A stretch of DNA of 64,000 nucleotides from Gnetum montanum (taxonomy: Eukaryota; Streptophyta; Gnetopsida; Gnetales; Gnetaceae), in assembly GCA_015680685.1 (NCBI GenBank), contig MNCI01005202.1, positions 154,369 through 218,368 of the forward strand, given 5' to 3'. Below, piece after piece: positions 9,860 through 20,790 of this stretch (positions within the stretch are counted from its first letter, which is position 1; every line of letters begins with the position of its first letter). Under the pieces are notes generated by a model. It searched no databases, was not told the origin of the DNA, and saw only the letters and a program-made list of their open reading frames with translations. The position numbers and the translations under genes are program-made.

Positions 9860-10670
9860 AAAGGTTTCGCATATCCTGCAGACGCCCCGTTCGGCTTTCA
9901 AAATCTATGATGTTTTAAATTCCATCTTCTGCACCATTTTCTTAATCAGGCTTACACTGTACACTGTGTATCTATACTGTACAGATTTCTCAAGTTTATT
10001 CTATGTTTTACACAAGCTTTAGACGTTGAAATATATTTTACAGTAAACCTGAAAAGTGGATATATATTTATCTACTCATGTACTGCAACTTACAATAATT
10101 TACTGTAAATCCGTTTGAAGACATTTCAATTGGTGCTATTAATGGGTCCGGAGTAAAACAACTCAAAAGTAAATCCGTGTTACATGGCGTTTCGTTGATG
10201 CATATTATCAATTGACGATAACGATGTTTCAGTGTTTCAACCTTTTTACCTAACATGTGTCGACCTTGTTCAAATCATGGAAATGAGGTAACAATTAAAC
10301 CACGTGTCGTTGCATGCATGACGAAATTAATGTAAAACCCTTAATGAGATGCATAAAATAAATCAAAACTGATGTAGATCCCTCACGATAAAAGGTTCTC
10401 CGTAGGATGTGATTTTGACGTTCCAAGACCTTGAACTTTGCGGTTACTAATTAGGTTTTCATTTTATGCCACGTAGATTAGGATAAGAGGTATTTAAGAT
10501 AATTCCTAAAAGCCGTGCAGCCCCCTAAAAACTGCGTAATGAATACTATCCCTAAAATACACGCAGAAGAACTCAAAATGATTGAAGATTTCTACGCCTG
10601 TGACGTTTTCAATGCAGAGACTGGTTTGAAAAACAGGTGGGATTTTACCCTTGTAGGATAAGGGAGGATG
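9860..10670. other. 3' flank of PADRE gene 2
   Basis: No gene is seen. A short direct repeat ACACTGTACACTGTGT...ACTGTACAG lies near 9955-9985. The ABRE and RY words near 10301 are listed separately. From about 10676 the sequence becomes LTR-derived. Confidence 0.5.
10301..10320. promoter_or_regulatory. G-box/ABRE next to an RY element
   Basis: CACGTGTC (10301-10308) is followed after four bases by CATGCATG (10313-10320). ABRE plus RY is the known pairing bound by ABI5-type bZIP and ABI3/B3 factors in seed-expressed promoters. No gene clearly starts downstream, so function is uncertain. Confidence 0.3.
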
Positions 10671-10675
10671 GTGAA

Positions 10676-11100
10676 CCATATTGTGACGCTGGAAAAATTT
10701 GGTGCCAGGTGCCAGAATATTGAAAATTGTAGGTGAAACAGTTTGATTGTAGGTGAAGCACACTGAATGGTTTTGCTGCTCACTCAGGACGTAGAAATTG
10801 TAAAATGGTGTAAAAAAAATTGAATAAAAATTGCAGACCTAAGGGAAATAATAAAAATAAACTTGCACAAAACAAATGAACTGAAAATAATAATAGTTGC
10901 AGATACAAAAAGTTTAAGGGAGTACAAGTTTTTTGTGCTTAAAATGCACAAAGAGCTGTGTGAGAAGTCGTTGCAATCTTAGTGAAATCAATAAAGTGTG
11001 TTTTGCTAGCTCTATGATCCAAGTGCTCCAAAGTTTCACTCCCAAAACTCTTTGCTAGTTCCTAGGTTGGATTTGCTATGCTGGTTGAAAAATAGGTAAA
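10676..11100 (-). repeat. Gypsy LTR fragment
   Basis: Aligns by eye with part of the minus-oriented gypsy LTR at 55652-57018. Shared blocks are TTGGTGCC..., AATAAACTTGCACAAA...AAATGAACT, ATGATCCAAGT and CCAAAACTC..TTG followed by GTTGGAT..TGCTATG. Both the start and the body of the LTR are missing. The copia LTR remnant at 11109 appears to have been inserted into it. Confidence 0.6.
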
Positions 11101-11108
11101 GTAATTGT

Positions 11109-11839
11109 TGAGGATCATAGAACTTAGAAAGGGGAGATGAATAAGTTCCCCACATTCAAATTTCTTCAACACAAAGTACACGCCAATATTTATATGGTTC
11201 CTCAACTTGGGTACTCCACACTTGAAGGGTCGATTGCTTGCACATAACAATTGCACATTCTCCAAGAGAATGAAGTCTTCTTATAGCCTAGATCACCTTG
11301 GAATTCATGCAACGGCCAGGGAAGACGTCTTCTTCAAAATTGGGTCTTCAAAATTGGGACATCTCACTGATTAGACCTACATTTAAGTTAGACGTTTTAC
11401 CCACAATGGCGATGTCTACTAGGAGACGTCTACATGTAGTCTTATTTGGATAGTAGACATCTATTATTATTTTTGCTAGACATCCTCTTTGCTTCATCTA
11501 TACTTCGGCCATGTCGTCTTTAGCTTCATGTAGACATCTTATTAGTTTTTGGGCTTTGCTTTCCAAGACTTCCGTTCGTTGATTTGGCTCATCCTTGATG
11601 TTGGAAACTTCTTCCTTTTACTGTAGTCTTCAGTTTTGTCCTTGCTCCTACTAAAGTTCTTATAGTCTTCATTCTTCTTCGATAGGTTCTTGTGGTCTCC
11701 ACTTTGACATTTCTTTGTATATGTCATTTCTTGTGCTCTCCTTGTGGTCTCCATGTTTATGTCCTATAAACATAACAATCACACAAACATCCTTGTTCTC
11801 CATTTTTCTTAAAATTTTGACATACCAAAAAGGTCAACA
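11109..11839 (-). repeat. Copia LTR remnant (same family as 20791-26531)
   Basis: On the minus strand it begins TGTTGACCTTTTTGGTATGTC and ends near ...TATGATCCTCA, matching the ends of the LTRs at 25370-26531 and 58047-59185. It is about 400 bases shorter, so part of the middle is lost. The sequence next to its start on the plus strand (TCTCCCGCTTTTT, 11840-11852) is the complement of a polypurine tract, so this was a 3' LTR. Internal element sequence continues for a short way to the right. It contains several AGACGTCT/AGACATCT words. Confidence 0.75.
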
Positions 11840-11852
11840 ATCTCCCGCTTTT

Positions 11853-12128
11853 TGGTGATATCTAAAACTTAAGAAAATGGATGAGATGATAAACTAATAA
11901 ACATTGAAAATAATATTAACATGTCAAGACATAAAATCCAATGGCAGCCAAGAACTAGGGTAAGGGCTCTAAGGTTCAAAGTGGTTCAAAGGCACATATA
12001 TTAAAAATAATAAGATGTAAAAGTAAAACCTCCCTCAAGAAGTGCATCACATAAAGATAACCAAAAAGAGCACCATTAATCTATATCATATATCTATCCA
12101 TATAACTACAACATTGAAACACCACCCA
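11853..12128. other. Remains of copia internal sequence, no gene
   Basis: The first part (TCTAAAACTTAAGAAAATGG) matches the sequence next to the LTR at 22019-22060. After that I see nothing recognisable. Confidence 0.4.
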
Positions 12129-12568
12129 AAATTGCATGTTATTGGATGAGGAACAAGTTAATAATCTCAGTGACATGTGCTACTTTTTCCATGATTTTCC
12201 ATGGAAGCATATTCAACATGTTGTTGGAGAACAAACATTGGAAGATCTCCAGCAGAGAGAGATGATCTCTAAAGTCAATTCCAAAACCCATGTGCTGTAT
12301 CCCATTTTCTAACTCTAAAGTCAATTCCAAAACCCATGCGATGTATCCCATTTTCTAAACCATGCGATGTATCCCATTTTCTAAACCAAAATTGCATGTT
12401 ATTGAATAATCTCAGTGACATATGCTACTTTTTCCATGATTTTCCATGGAAACAGATCCAACAACCATGGAAACAAATTCAACATGTTGTAACCATTGGA
12501 AGATCTCCAGCAGAGGGATGATTTCTAAAGTCAATTCCAAAACCCATGTGCTGTATCCCATTTTCTAA
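12129..12568. repeat. Local tandem duplication, about 250-bp unit, nested short repeats
   Basis: The block from AAATTGCATGTTATTG through AATCTCAGTGACATRTGCTACTTTTTCCATGATTTTCC to GGAAGATCTCCAGCAGAG and ATGTATCCCATTTTCTAA occurs twice (from 12129 and from about 12387). Within it, AAGTCAATTCCAAAACCCATG plus TGTATCCCATTTTCTA is itself present in several copies, so the region grew in at least two steps. Confidence 0.85.
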
Positions 12569-12599
12569 TATTTTATAACAAAATCAAGGGAATATTGGA

Positions 12600-14035
12600 G
12601 AACATTGCATTCTGCGGAGGAAGCCTATATGGAGAAAATTTACACAGAGGTAAATCAGGAGTTGCAGAACCCTTTGAGGTGAATCATTTTTGGAGATGCC
12701 AATGCTTCTCAAAGGTTGTTTGCCACAGTGCACAAGAACTTAAAAGTTTTTAAAGTTACCGAGTGGAGCATCTTTTCTGATGTTTTCTTGGAACCTTTTA
12801 AAAATCTTATTTGTTATGAGACTCCCTGTGCATCTGACCCTCTTCCTTTTGACTTGAATAAAATAACTACTCTGAAACCTTAACATGGCATTAACACAGC
12901 TGCCATCAAGTTTGAGCTCTCTAAAATGGACAACTTTAGAAGGCTCGTTCCAGGGTGTTCTCATAGACCCTGCGAACCTGTCCAGATTCAAAACATTATC
13001 ATTAAACCCGCAATTTGCTGAGGAGGTTACGACAAAATGGAAGATGAATCCAGGCATTGATGGAAGAGGGAAAGAAAAGAAAAAATTTGTTTGGCAGTTG
13101 GAGATGATGCTGCCGTAAATGCATCTTCTCTTGATGACGAAGCAAGCATTTGGAATTGAAGCTGCCGCTCTGTGACAACGCACACATACAGAACATTAAA
13201 GAAATCAGCTCCTATGGATTTTGTGAAAGCTTCTGTCAGCATTTTGCTTTCCCCTACACCACAATCAACAACAACAATATAACAAATACAGATACAGATA
13301 CAATCGCCATTTCGTCCCATGCATCCATCCCCAATCCAAACCCCAATCCCACTTCTGCTCCAAATTCAAATTCGCAGGTCTCCTCCCAAATGGGGCAACT
13401 TCCGATGGCAGCAGCCCTGAATTACCAGCAGATGGGGTTGTCTCAGTCTTAGATCACAGCAGCGGCAAATATGTGCAGAGAGGGTTCCGATGTGATGTAG
13501 TGTGCAGGCGTTTTCTTCCCTGCAGCAACGTGGCAACCTGAAGTGCCCTTGTGGCAAGGTCAAGTTTGATCTGGGAAACCATGCCCGTGCTCGTGACATT
13601 TCTTCCCCTTTGTGCGGTGCAACGTGGACAAGGCCATCTGGTCCATTGCTGTCAGCTGCAGCGCTCACCGGAATCATCATCCTGGGCCGCTGCTGGTACC
13701 GCCTCCGCTTGCAGAGGAACAAAAAGAAGCAGGAAAGGTCCCTGTTCCCGCACCTCCGCTTGCAGAGGAAAAAAAGAAGCAGGAAAGGTCCCTGTTCCCG
13801 CACCTACATCATTTGTTGGGCCTATTTCTACAGTAGCAGAGTACCGGATACAGATCCAGATCCGATTTCCAGATTCCAGGTTGTTCACTGTGGCTCCAAG
13901 AACGATCTCGTGGCCATGGCGAAAATACAAGATGCACAATCCGAAAATACAAGAGATTTTGGAAGAATCAACTTTGAAGAATTCTGGTAAAGCATGGTTT
14001 GATAAAGACATTAATTCAGCTACTTTGTTTTAATC
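12600..14035 (+). pseudogene. Coding-like region of unknown identity, frames broken
   Basis: Several overlapping open stretches with plant-coding character are present but none spans the region: 12885-13118 (77 codons), 13150-13452 (100 codons, with a Pro/Asn-rich part around SIPNPNPNP and an ending LNYQQMGLSQS), 13502-13990 (162) and 13551-14033 (160). GC content is higher than in the flanks. In one frame around 13690-13800 a 17-residue segment starting PPLAEEQKEAGKV is repeated because of a tandem duplication of DNA. I do not recognise the product. It may be exons of a decayed gene or a processed copy; I see no convincing continuous frame or splice chain. Confidence 0.3.
13702..13802. repeat. 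51-bp tandem duplication in the coding-like region
   Basis: 13702-13752 (51 bases) and 13753-13802 (50 bases) are the same sequence, beginning CCTCCGCTTGCAGAGGAA, apart from one substitution or indel in the A-run. The one-base difference shifts the frame between the copies. Confidence 0.95.
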
Positions 14036-14489
14036 CTAATTCATTTCTTTTAATTTTGTTTTAGTTACTAGCTAATCTTTTAAACATTTAATTTTGGAAT
14101 TTTTTCTAAGTTGCTGCTCTGTTTTTGCACAATATTAAAGGTTTCCCATAAAAGAGGTTATGTTGTTAAAAAGTCTTAGATCAACTTAATAGTAATGTCT
14201 TAACAAAATTGCGCATAGAGAATTGAGGAAAATCTTTCGTATTTTGATCTTGAAGGGTTTGGACAATTCGTAGTTATATTGAATTGGAATAGCTTTTCTG
14301 CGAAGTGTTTCCTTATGTCAATTTATCCTCTTATGTCAATTTATCCTCTGGTACTCACATTATTTGACAAAGTTAGCGAAATTTCTTCTATGATAACTAA
14401 TTACAGTTTCATACATAACCCAATCATTTTAACATTCACAATAGCAAACACATAATCACGTTTTCATAACCACTAAGTCTATTTGGAGA
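14036..14489. other. Non-coding, AT-rich
   Basis: A short exact repeat, CTTATGTCAATTTATCCTCT, occurs twice in tandem near 14311-14350. Nothing else is recognisable. Confidence 0.6.
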
Positions 14490-15709
14490 TATTCAGGTCT
14501 TCATGTTGCACGAGACCAACAAACACCTAAATCTTATTTGAAGAACACCTTTGCATCCTGTGATCCCAACGATCATGAGACTGGAGGCCCCAAACATTGG
14601 CAATTCCAAATGGTCACCAACACATGCACAAGATGGAGGGTGGTTTGACTTTTTCCCTAGACATTGAGGTGCATCCCCCCAGCATTGATACACCTTCCCC
14701 CTAGCGTAGAAGCAAGATGGACAAGATTTCAACATTCCATTAACTTCAACGTTGACCATGCACTTCAGTGAGGATGGTAGTAGACCTAGTGTGAAGGAAC
14801 AAAGTTAGCGTGGATGGTGTACCCTCGTTACTATTTTTGGTAAACAAAATGACCATGGGGGTATGACACTTTCCATATATGGTAACCCCTGGATTTGGGC
14901 ACCTACTCCACTTAAATGTGGAAAAATTTGTAGCAATTTGTTAGCTAATTTGTAGCCATTTTGTAGCCGAATGATAGTCATTTTGTAGCCAAAATCATGG
15001 CCCAAGACCTACAAAACCTAAGCCCTACATCATTTTGAGGTTCCACACATTGACACACTTTGAGCATTGGCATCTTGGCATCTAAAAGCTTTTGCACACT
15101 AGCAAAAATGCAACTTCTCAGACTCCCTTAGTGTGGAACCATTGTAACCTTGTGACCCCCATTACCCCCTTAGGATTTGTGAACTTTAGGCATCCATGCT
15201 GCACTCCTAAGATCCTTAACTTTCAACATAGAGCATTCTAGCATTCCAAATCCCTCACACTTCTCAATCTCCTAGTAGTAGCCAATGTTACAAATCTAGA
15301 GTAGCAATAGAGAAGGTTTGATAACATCAGGAGTGCTGGAGCATTTAGATCATGGAGTGGATTACATTAGCTTCGATAGATTCTGAACCCTTGCCCAAGT
15401 GAACCTTCCTTTGCTCTCCCATGGGCACATCTTGTACACATCCCTCAAATTCATTCTTTATTCTTTTTAATAAATTTAATTTTAGTTTGGTGTGCAATTT
15501 GCATTTGTTTTTAGTTTTCTAGATATGTAATTTTTGCATTTTATTTTCATAACCTCATTTACCCTTCTTTAAGTCCTTAGGTGATCTACCAAACCATCCA
15601 AGGCATCCTAAATCTCATTTTTTAGAGGCCCTGGGGATTTGGAGTTGAGGTTGTTGCATCAAAACTTTTGATCTTTTAACAATCAAATTTTTTGATTACA
15701 ATAGTTTTT
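14490..15709 (+). mobile_element. 5' LTR of the long gypsy element (truncated)
   Basis: Matches the reverse complement of the better preserved LTR at 48390-50010 over most of its length: GGTAACCCCTG near 14880, then TTTGTAGC runs, a block around TTGTAACCTTGTGACC, and the end GATTACAATAGTTTTT. The first several hundred bases, including the TGAAACAC start, are missing or unrecognisable. It ends just before a TGACATTAGGAGGGCC primer-binding-like site at 15710. Orientation and position make it the 5' LTR of the element that ends at 42106. Confidence 0.7.
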
Positions 15710-16469
15710 TGACATTAGGAGGGCCTTTGCCCAATTTCTTCATCAAAATATGTTTGCCCCATAGCCAACATCTCTCTCCTAGTTGAAATTTTCAATTTTT
15801 CACATTAAAAAGCCTTTGAATCTACTCATAAACCAACATTGCCACTCACATCACTATTGCAAAACCCTAAGTGTGAAAGTTGTAGGTGTATGGGATTTAG
15901 ATTCTCACAAATCTGATGTGAATTCCTTGTCCAAAACCAGTGTTGACGTGGTGTGGAAGCTATTCCCTGTTGTTGTCAAAATTTTCTTAGAAGAGGCAAC
16001 GTTGATCATTTCCAACAACCAAACCCCCATCTCTCTTACTATGAAAATTGGTAGCTTGCCAAAACCATTTTGTTGGAAACTCATACTTTCCATTTTGATT
16101 GCCAAAACTTGCCCCCCACTTCACCAACATTGGATAGGAAGGTGTAAGATCTTTCCATCTCATCCCCTTCTTCCCCCCATGCTACACCCAGTGTAGGTGT
16201 AGCTAGGAAGCCTAGTGTGGATGAGGTTTGGTACCACCTTTTTAGCTTACCATTTTTAGCAAAGGGGTGTACCCCCCATGACCCCCACTTACTATTTCTA
16301 GTAAGTAGCCCATTTTCATCCATATTTGCTTCTTTTAGCCATTTTTGAATTTCACTTGCTCGAATTTTTTCTCTTTTCACCCTTTTATAACCTCTTTCAA
16401 GCCATTTTCAACATCATAACCATGTCATTCTAGTAGTTGACCAAGTTGCCTTTTGACTTTATCAACAAC
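15710..16469 (+). mobile_element. Primer-binding region and 5' leader of the gypsy element
   Basis: TGACATTAGGAGGGCCTTTG directly after the LTR corresponds to TGGCACTAGAAGGAGGACC next to the 48390-50010 LTR and TGGCATTAGAGGAAGGGCC next to the 55652-57018 LTR. The shared TGG start at the LTR edge marks it as the primer-binding site; I cannot name the tRNA with certainty. The leader contains a 137-codon open stretch (15783-16196). Its middle is homologous to 47772-48107 in the minus-strand copy, but the frame is not obviously conserved, so I do not call it a gene. Confidence 0.55.
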
Positions 16470-19400
16470 ATGTCTAGCCAGTAGGCTTTAAGGGTTTATG
16501 ATCCCAAAGACCCCATTATTGTTGAGTGTAGGTAGTCTTTGTGACTTAAGGGGCATCTTGGATTTTCAGTGATAAATGAAGAGTACTACAACTTTATTTA
16601 TGCCAAAATCCAGGCTAGCCTACTGATTCCCTGCATGAAAGTAGAAGCCAAGAGGAAGTTTGAGCTTATATGATGTGATGGGAAGGAGTACATTCCTTCC
16701 CCATATGACCAAATAGCTCTCAACGAAATGCACATGCACATTTTGGTTCAACTTATTAAGATGGAAGAGTTGGCTAGGAATGTTAGCTCGGATGAGCAAC
16801 AAGAGGAGGAGGATGAGTTCAAGGCAAAATCTAAATAAGAGAACATCCTAGGGGGTTTGTTCCAACAAATAACCCCCAAAGCCACCATGCCTACCTCTAT
16901 TCCTCTTGTCTCCATAGAACAGATGCCACCATCATCTACCCCTTCATATAAGACCATATTTGAGCCCACACCCATCATAGCTATGCACCAAGCACCATCA
17001 ATGCCATAGTCTACCACCTTCCATTTCTCGATGTTACTTGCCACCCAACCTAGGTCAATGCAACCATTGTTGGTGGTGGTTACCACCACCAACCCATTGA
17101 CTAATTAGGTGGGGCCCACCATGGTACCTTAAGTAACCTAGGGGGCACATGCCTTCTTTATTCTGTTTGTGCTCCAAATACCAGCAAAAATGTCTTTGTC
17201 CTTGTTTGGGTTACTGACCACATCTATAATGCAACATTTCCCTTTTATTCTACAACTGATAATGAGGTCACAAGCCTTCCAACAAATGCCACAATCATTT
17301 GTGCAAACCCCATAGCCAACAAGGGCACCACAAGGCCTGGATTAGGCCTTCTAGATGATCCAAGACCTAATGAGGGAGTTGAAGAGGCTTAAAGCCTCTA
17401 CTTCTCAAAGCATTAAGATCATGAATTTTTACCAGGACGATCCCATCAATCTTGTGATCCCACCATTGATGTTTCCTCCTAATGTACCCATCTGATAATT
17501 TAGTAAGTATAGTGGAGAAGGTGATTTCAATGCTCACCTTATAATATTTTGATTTGAGTGCTTGCTGTTGTAATCATGGACACACACCATAATGAGAATT
17601 TTTCCTATGTCCTTGATTGGGAAAGCACTTGATTGGTACCATGCCATGCCTAGAGGATTTATATTCTCTAGGCAGGGCATGGTACCAATTTGTTAACTAC
17701 TTTAAGTATAACTTAAAGCTTGATACCATGCTTACCTAGTTGATGAAGGTCAAGTAGGGATCCCTCAAGCAAGTGTAAAAGTTCATCCAACGATGGAACA
17801 ATATGCTAAATGAGATACTAGAGGCTATAGCTAAAACCCACCTTTTGGCTATATTTAAGGGGATGGTCAATAATTTTATTAAATCTAAACTATACTACCT
17901 TGATCCATGATTGCTTAGTCAAGAATTCTCCAAAATAAAAAACATAGAGAATGCTACAAAAGCTAGTCATGACCCTACTTATGTGGCATACAAGAACCAA
18001 CACACATAGAGGGACAAGAATAGAGATAAAAAAAAACAATGTGGTGATGACAACGATAACTAAAGAAGTCAAAACCACTAACCAAGGACCAAGAGACAAT
18101 CCATCCAAGGCCCTTACTAATAATTGAGATAGCTAATGATCAACCTCTGGGGCCATTACATTGACCATGACTAGACCCAACTTTGAACAGAAGGACAAGA
18201 TAAAATACATTAGGTTGTTGTTAAAGCTATCTGAACTATTAGACCAATTGTTGAAGAGTGGGTGCATTTAGTATAAGTAAATGATTGAGGCTTCTTGAAA
18301 GAAGCATGAGAGGCTATGTGAGATAGCCAAAGATACCACTCGAGTAACAAAGGATGGTCCATAGCTACCTAAGTATTTTAAGCTAGATTATTTTTTCCAC
18401 TATCATTGACTGCCTGGTCATGACATAAACTTCTACCTCATGCCAAAGGATGACCTATAGAAGATGATAGATAGGAAGAGTTGGTTCTAGATGTATCCAA
18501 CCCTGTTCAACCATAAAACCAATTGATGTAAGTATATAAGGACCCCTTGAATGCCAACAACATTGCTTATATTATATTAACATTTAATATTGATGACAAT
18601 TAGAGACCTACGAGGGAATTATTCGTGATTTGAATACCCCCTCACAATAAAAGAACCTCTTTAGCTTCCACTAGCTTAAGATCCCCTTTTATCATGAAAG
18701 TAGCATCACAAGCATCTTTGAAGAAGCTTTTTATCATTAAGGTTCCCTAGCCCAACATGACCTAACTAGCCCGTACAACCAAATAGTAGCCTCCTGTGAT
18801 GGCGAATGCCCCAACTTCTTACTCTCATACAACTAATATCAACTTGAAGGCCTCAACTAAGGAAAGGAGGAAGCCTACACAGAAGCTCAACAACAAAGAT
18901 GATAAGCAAGCTAAGTCAAGGAAGGATGTGGGTCCATTGGAGCCTACTCCCATATCCTCAATGTCCATGACTTCTACAACCCAAGCTACTTCCACAAGAA
19001 CACCATAGAAGGATCCTAAGAGCCAAGATAAAAAGAAAGAAGAGAAGCCATAACAACCTAATGTTGAAGTTCACATTTTAGGGTGCATGGAGGAAGTAAA
19101 GCACAATCAAGGTGACAAGGCCATGGCCAATGACAAGAGCTTCCTCAATGTGATGGAATAGGTTAAGCAGTTTCTCAAGTAGAAGAACACAATTTTGAGC
19201 CTATATGACCTGATCATGAATTCCATTACATATCATGAGATGCTAGTCAAGATGTTGATTTCCATCCCTATTATTGAGGACATCCCTACTAATGGGGAAT
19301 TCCTCCATGTAGTGACGATTCCTTCTTCACCAAGGGAGAACAAGTCAACATCGCTAGTGTTTCATAATAGCGAAATCAAGACCAACCTCAAAATTGCAAG

Positions 19401-20051
19401 GTAAATAGGGCTCCTCTTTTCATCACAATTTAGGTATGATAGTATAAGTTGCATTGGGTGCATGTGGATGATGGGGCTACAAAAAACATCATCCCATGCA
19501 TCATAGTTGAATGTTTAGGCTTGACTGAGCAAATGCAACATATGACAATCGTAGCTCTCAAGTCCTTCAATGGATCAAGAGCTACTATCAAGGGGTCTAT
19601 ATCCTTTGATTTTGTTTTAGGGGAATGATTCCCCACAATTATTAACTTATTAGTGGTGGAGGAGACACTAAGGTTTAACCTTATCATAGGATGACCTTGG
19701 TTGGCTCAGTTACAAGTTGTGTCTTTACCTATCCACCAAGAGATTCACCTTCCTTATGAGGGAGGTGAAATCATCATTCAAAATTATAATGTTGTTCCCT
19801 TGGTTGCTAACAACATGGATATAGAGTAGGGGTTTGAAGTCGAGTTTCAAGAAGACACTCCCAACCATGAGGTCTAGTAATCAAAAAGAGAGGAGAAAGC
19901 CAAGAATGACAACAATGGACAATGGGATGTGCTATGGGACAAACTCCCTTTCAACATTGTTGGTGAAGGGGATGGAAAATACAAACTTGTGTAGAATAGG
20001 CCTTACATATTTCCTAATCTTTCAAAGATTAGGAAGAATATGAACAAGTGA
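16470..20051 (+). pseudogene. Gypsy gag-protease, many stops
   Basis: The start MSSQ.ALRVYDPKDPIIVE is conserved in two minus-strand copies (start codons at 47170 and 54524). It is followed by a Pro/Thr-rich region and a Ty3-gypsy gag (Retrotrans_gag) domain at about 17500-17890, with the remnant KLDTMLT..LMKVK.GSLKQV and QRWNNMLNEI. The segment LAIFKGMVNNFIKSKLYYLD (from about 17855) matches 45655-45775 on the minus strand. The aspartic protease is at about 19430-19760: HWVHVDDGATKNIIP (the DSGA-type motif is DDGA here), then FNLIIG.PWLAQLQV, the usual flap-to-end motif. The frame ends RKNMNK-stop at 20051. More than a dozen stops mean it is not functional. It packages and matures the element in intact relatives. 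Confidence 0.8.
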
Positions 20052-20790
20052 TGTAAACCTTGACCTTTCCACCCATGCCCTTATGACCATGTAGCCATAT
20101 GTATCAATAGCCATGTGGCCTAAAATTTCTTTATTGACTTGTTATGCCCTTTTGTATGCTTTATTTTAATCTTTTATGCATGTAACCTAAGGTTTTACTT
20201 TCATTTGCATTTTTATTTATTAAAGCATTTCTCTTTTTTTATCTTCCCTTTTAGCATGTTATAAACTTCAAAAACTTTATAAAAATTTAAAAACTAGAAA
20301 ACCCATAAAAACTTTAAAATAGAAAAATGCCAGAAATATTAGTTTCCTTATAATGTGGAGCTACCATGGCCTAAAACTGGCAAAACCCATGACCTATCAA
20401 GGTCTTAAACTAGCTTTGTAGTCTGCTAAGGCTCTAAATTAGCACTATAGTCTACTAAGACTTTAAACTAGCACTGCAGCCTGCCATGGTCTTAAATTGA
20501 CAATAAACGTATGGCCCACCATGGCCTAAAATTGGCAAGCAACCATTATCCTATAGTCATTCGTAATCTTATAGTTTAGCCATTTTTTACATAATCAATG
20601 TAGCCATTCTCAACATAGTTATTTACAAAATTTATAGCCTTAAAACCTTAAAATAGTAAAGTCATTAACAACATATATAGCCAAAACTAAAATTGAAACT
20701 TAAAATTTAAGACCTTTAAAAAAAATGTACATAGCCATGGCGACACTATGTGGCATATATATTAAAACAATAAATCATAAGTGTCAAACT
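20052..20790 (+). repeat. Gypsy spacer with degenerate CATGGCCTAAAATTGGCAA repeats
   Basis: Between protease and the copia insertion there is no coding sequence. From about 20355 to 20545 a motif close to CCATGGCCTAAAATTGGCAA recurs at about 35-55-base spacing in decayed forms (CTTAAACTAGC, CTCTAAATTAGCAC, CTTTAAACTAGCAC, CTTAAATTGACAA). The same motif recurs at 28165-28390, 36005-36070 and 39785-39865. Confidence 0.6.

Noticed and set aside
9393-9872. Several ORFs in other frames and on the minus strand over the second PADRE gene
   Set aside because: They are shadows of the real plus-strand gene and show no domain.
12740-13183. 147-codon minus-strand ORF
   Set aside because: It overlaps the plus-strand coding-like stretch, shows no domain and has low-complexity Phe/Ser runs; the plus strand has the better coding character.
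15783-16196. 137-codon ORF in the gypsy leader as a possible upstream gene
   Set aside because: DNA homology to the other leader (47772-48107, minus) exists, but the reading frame is not clearly conserved.
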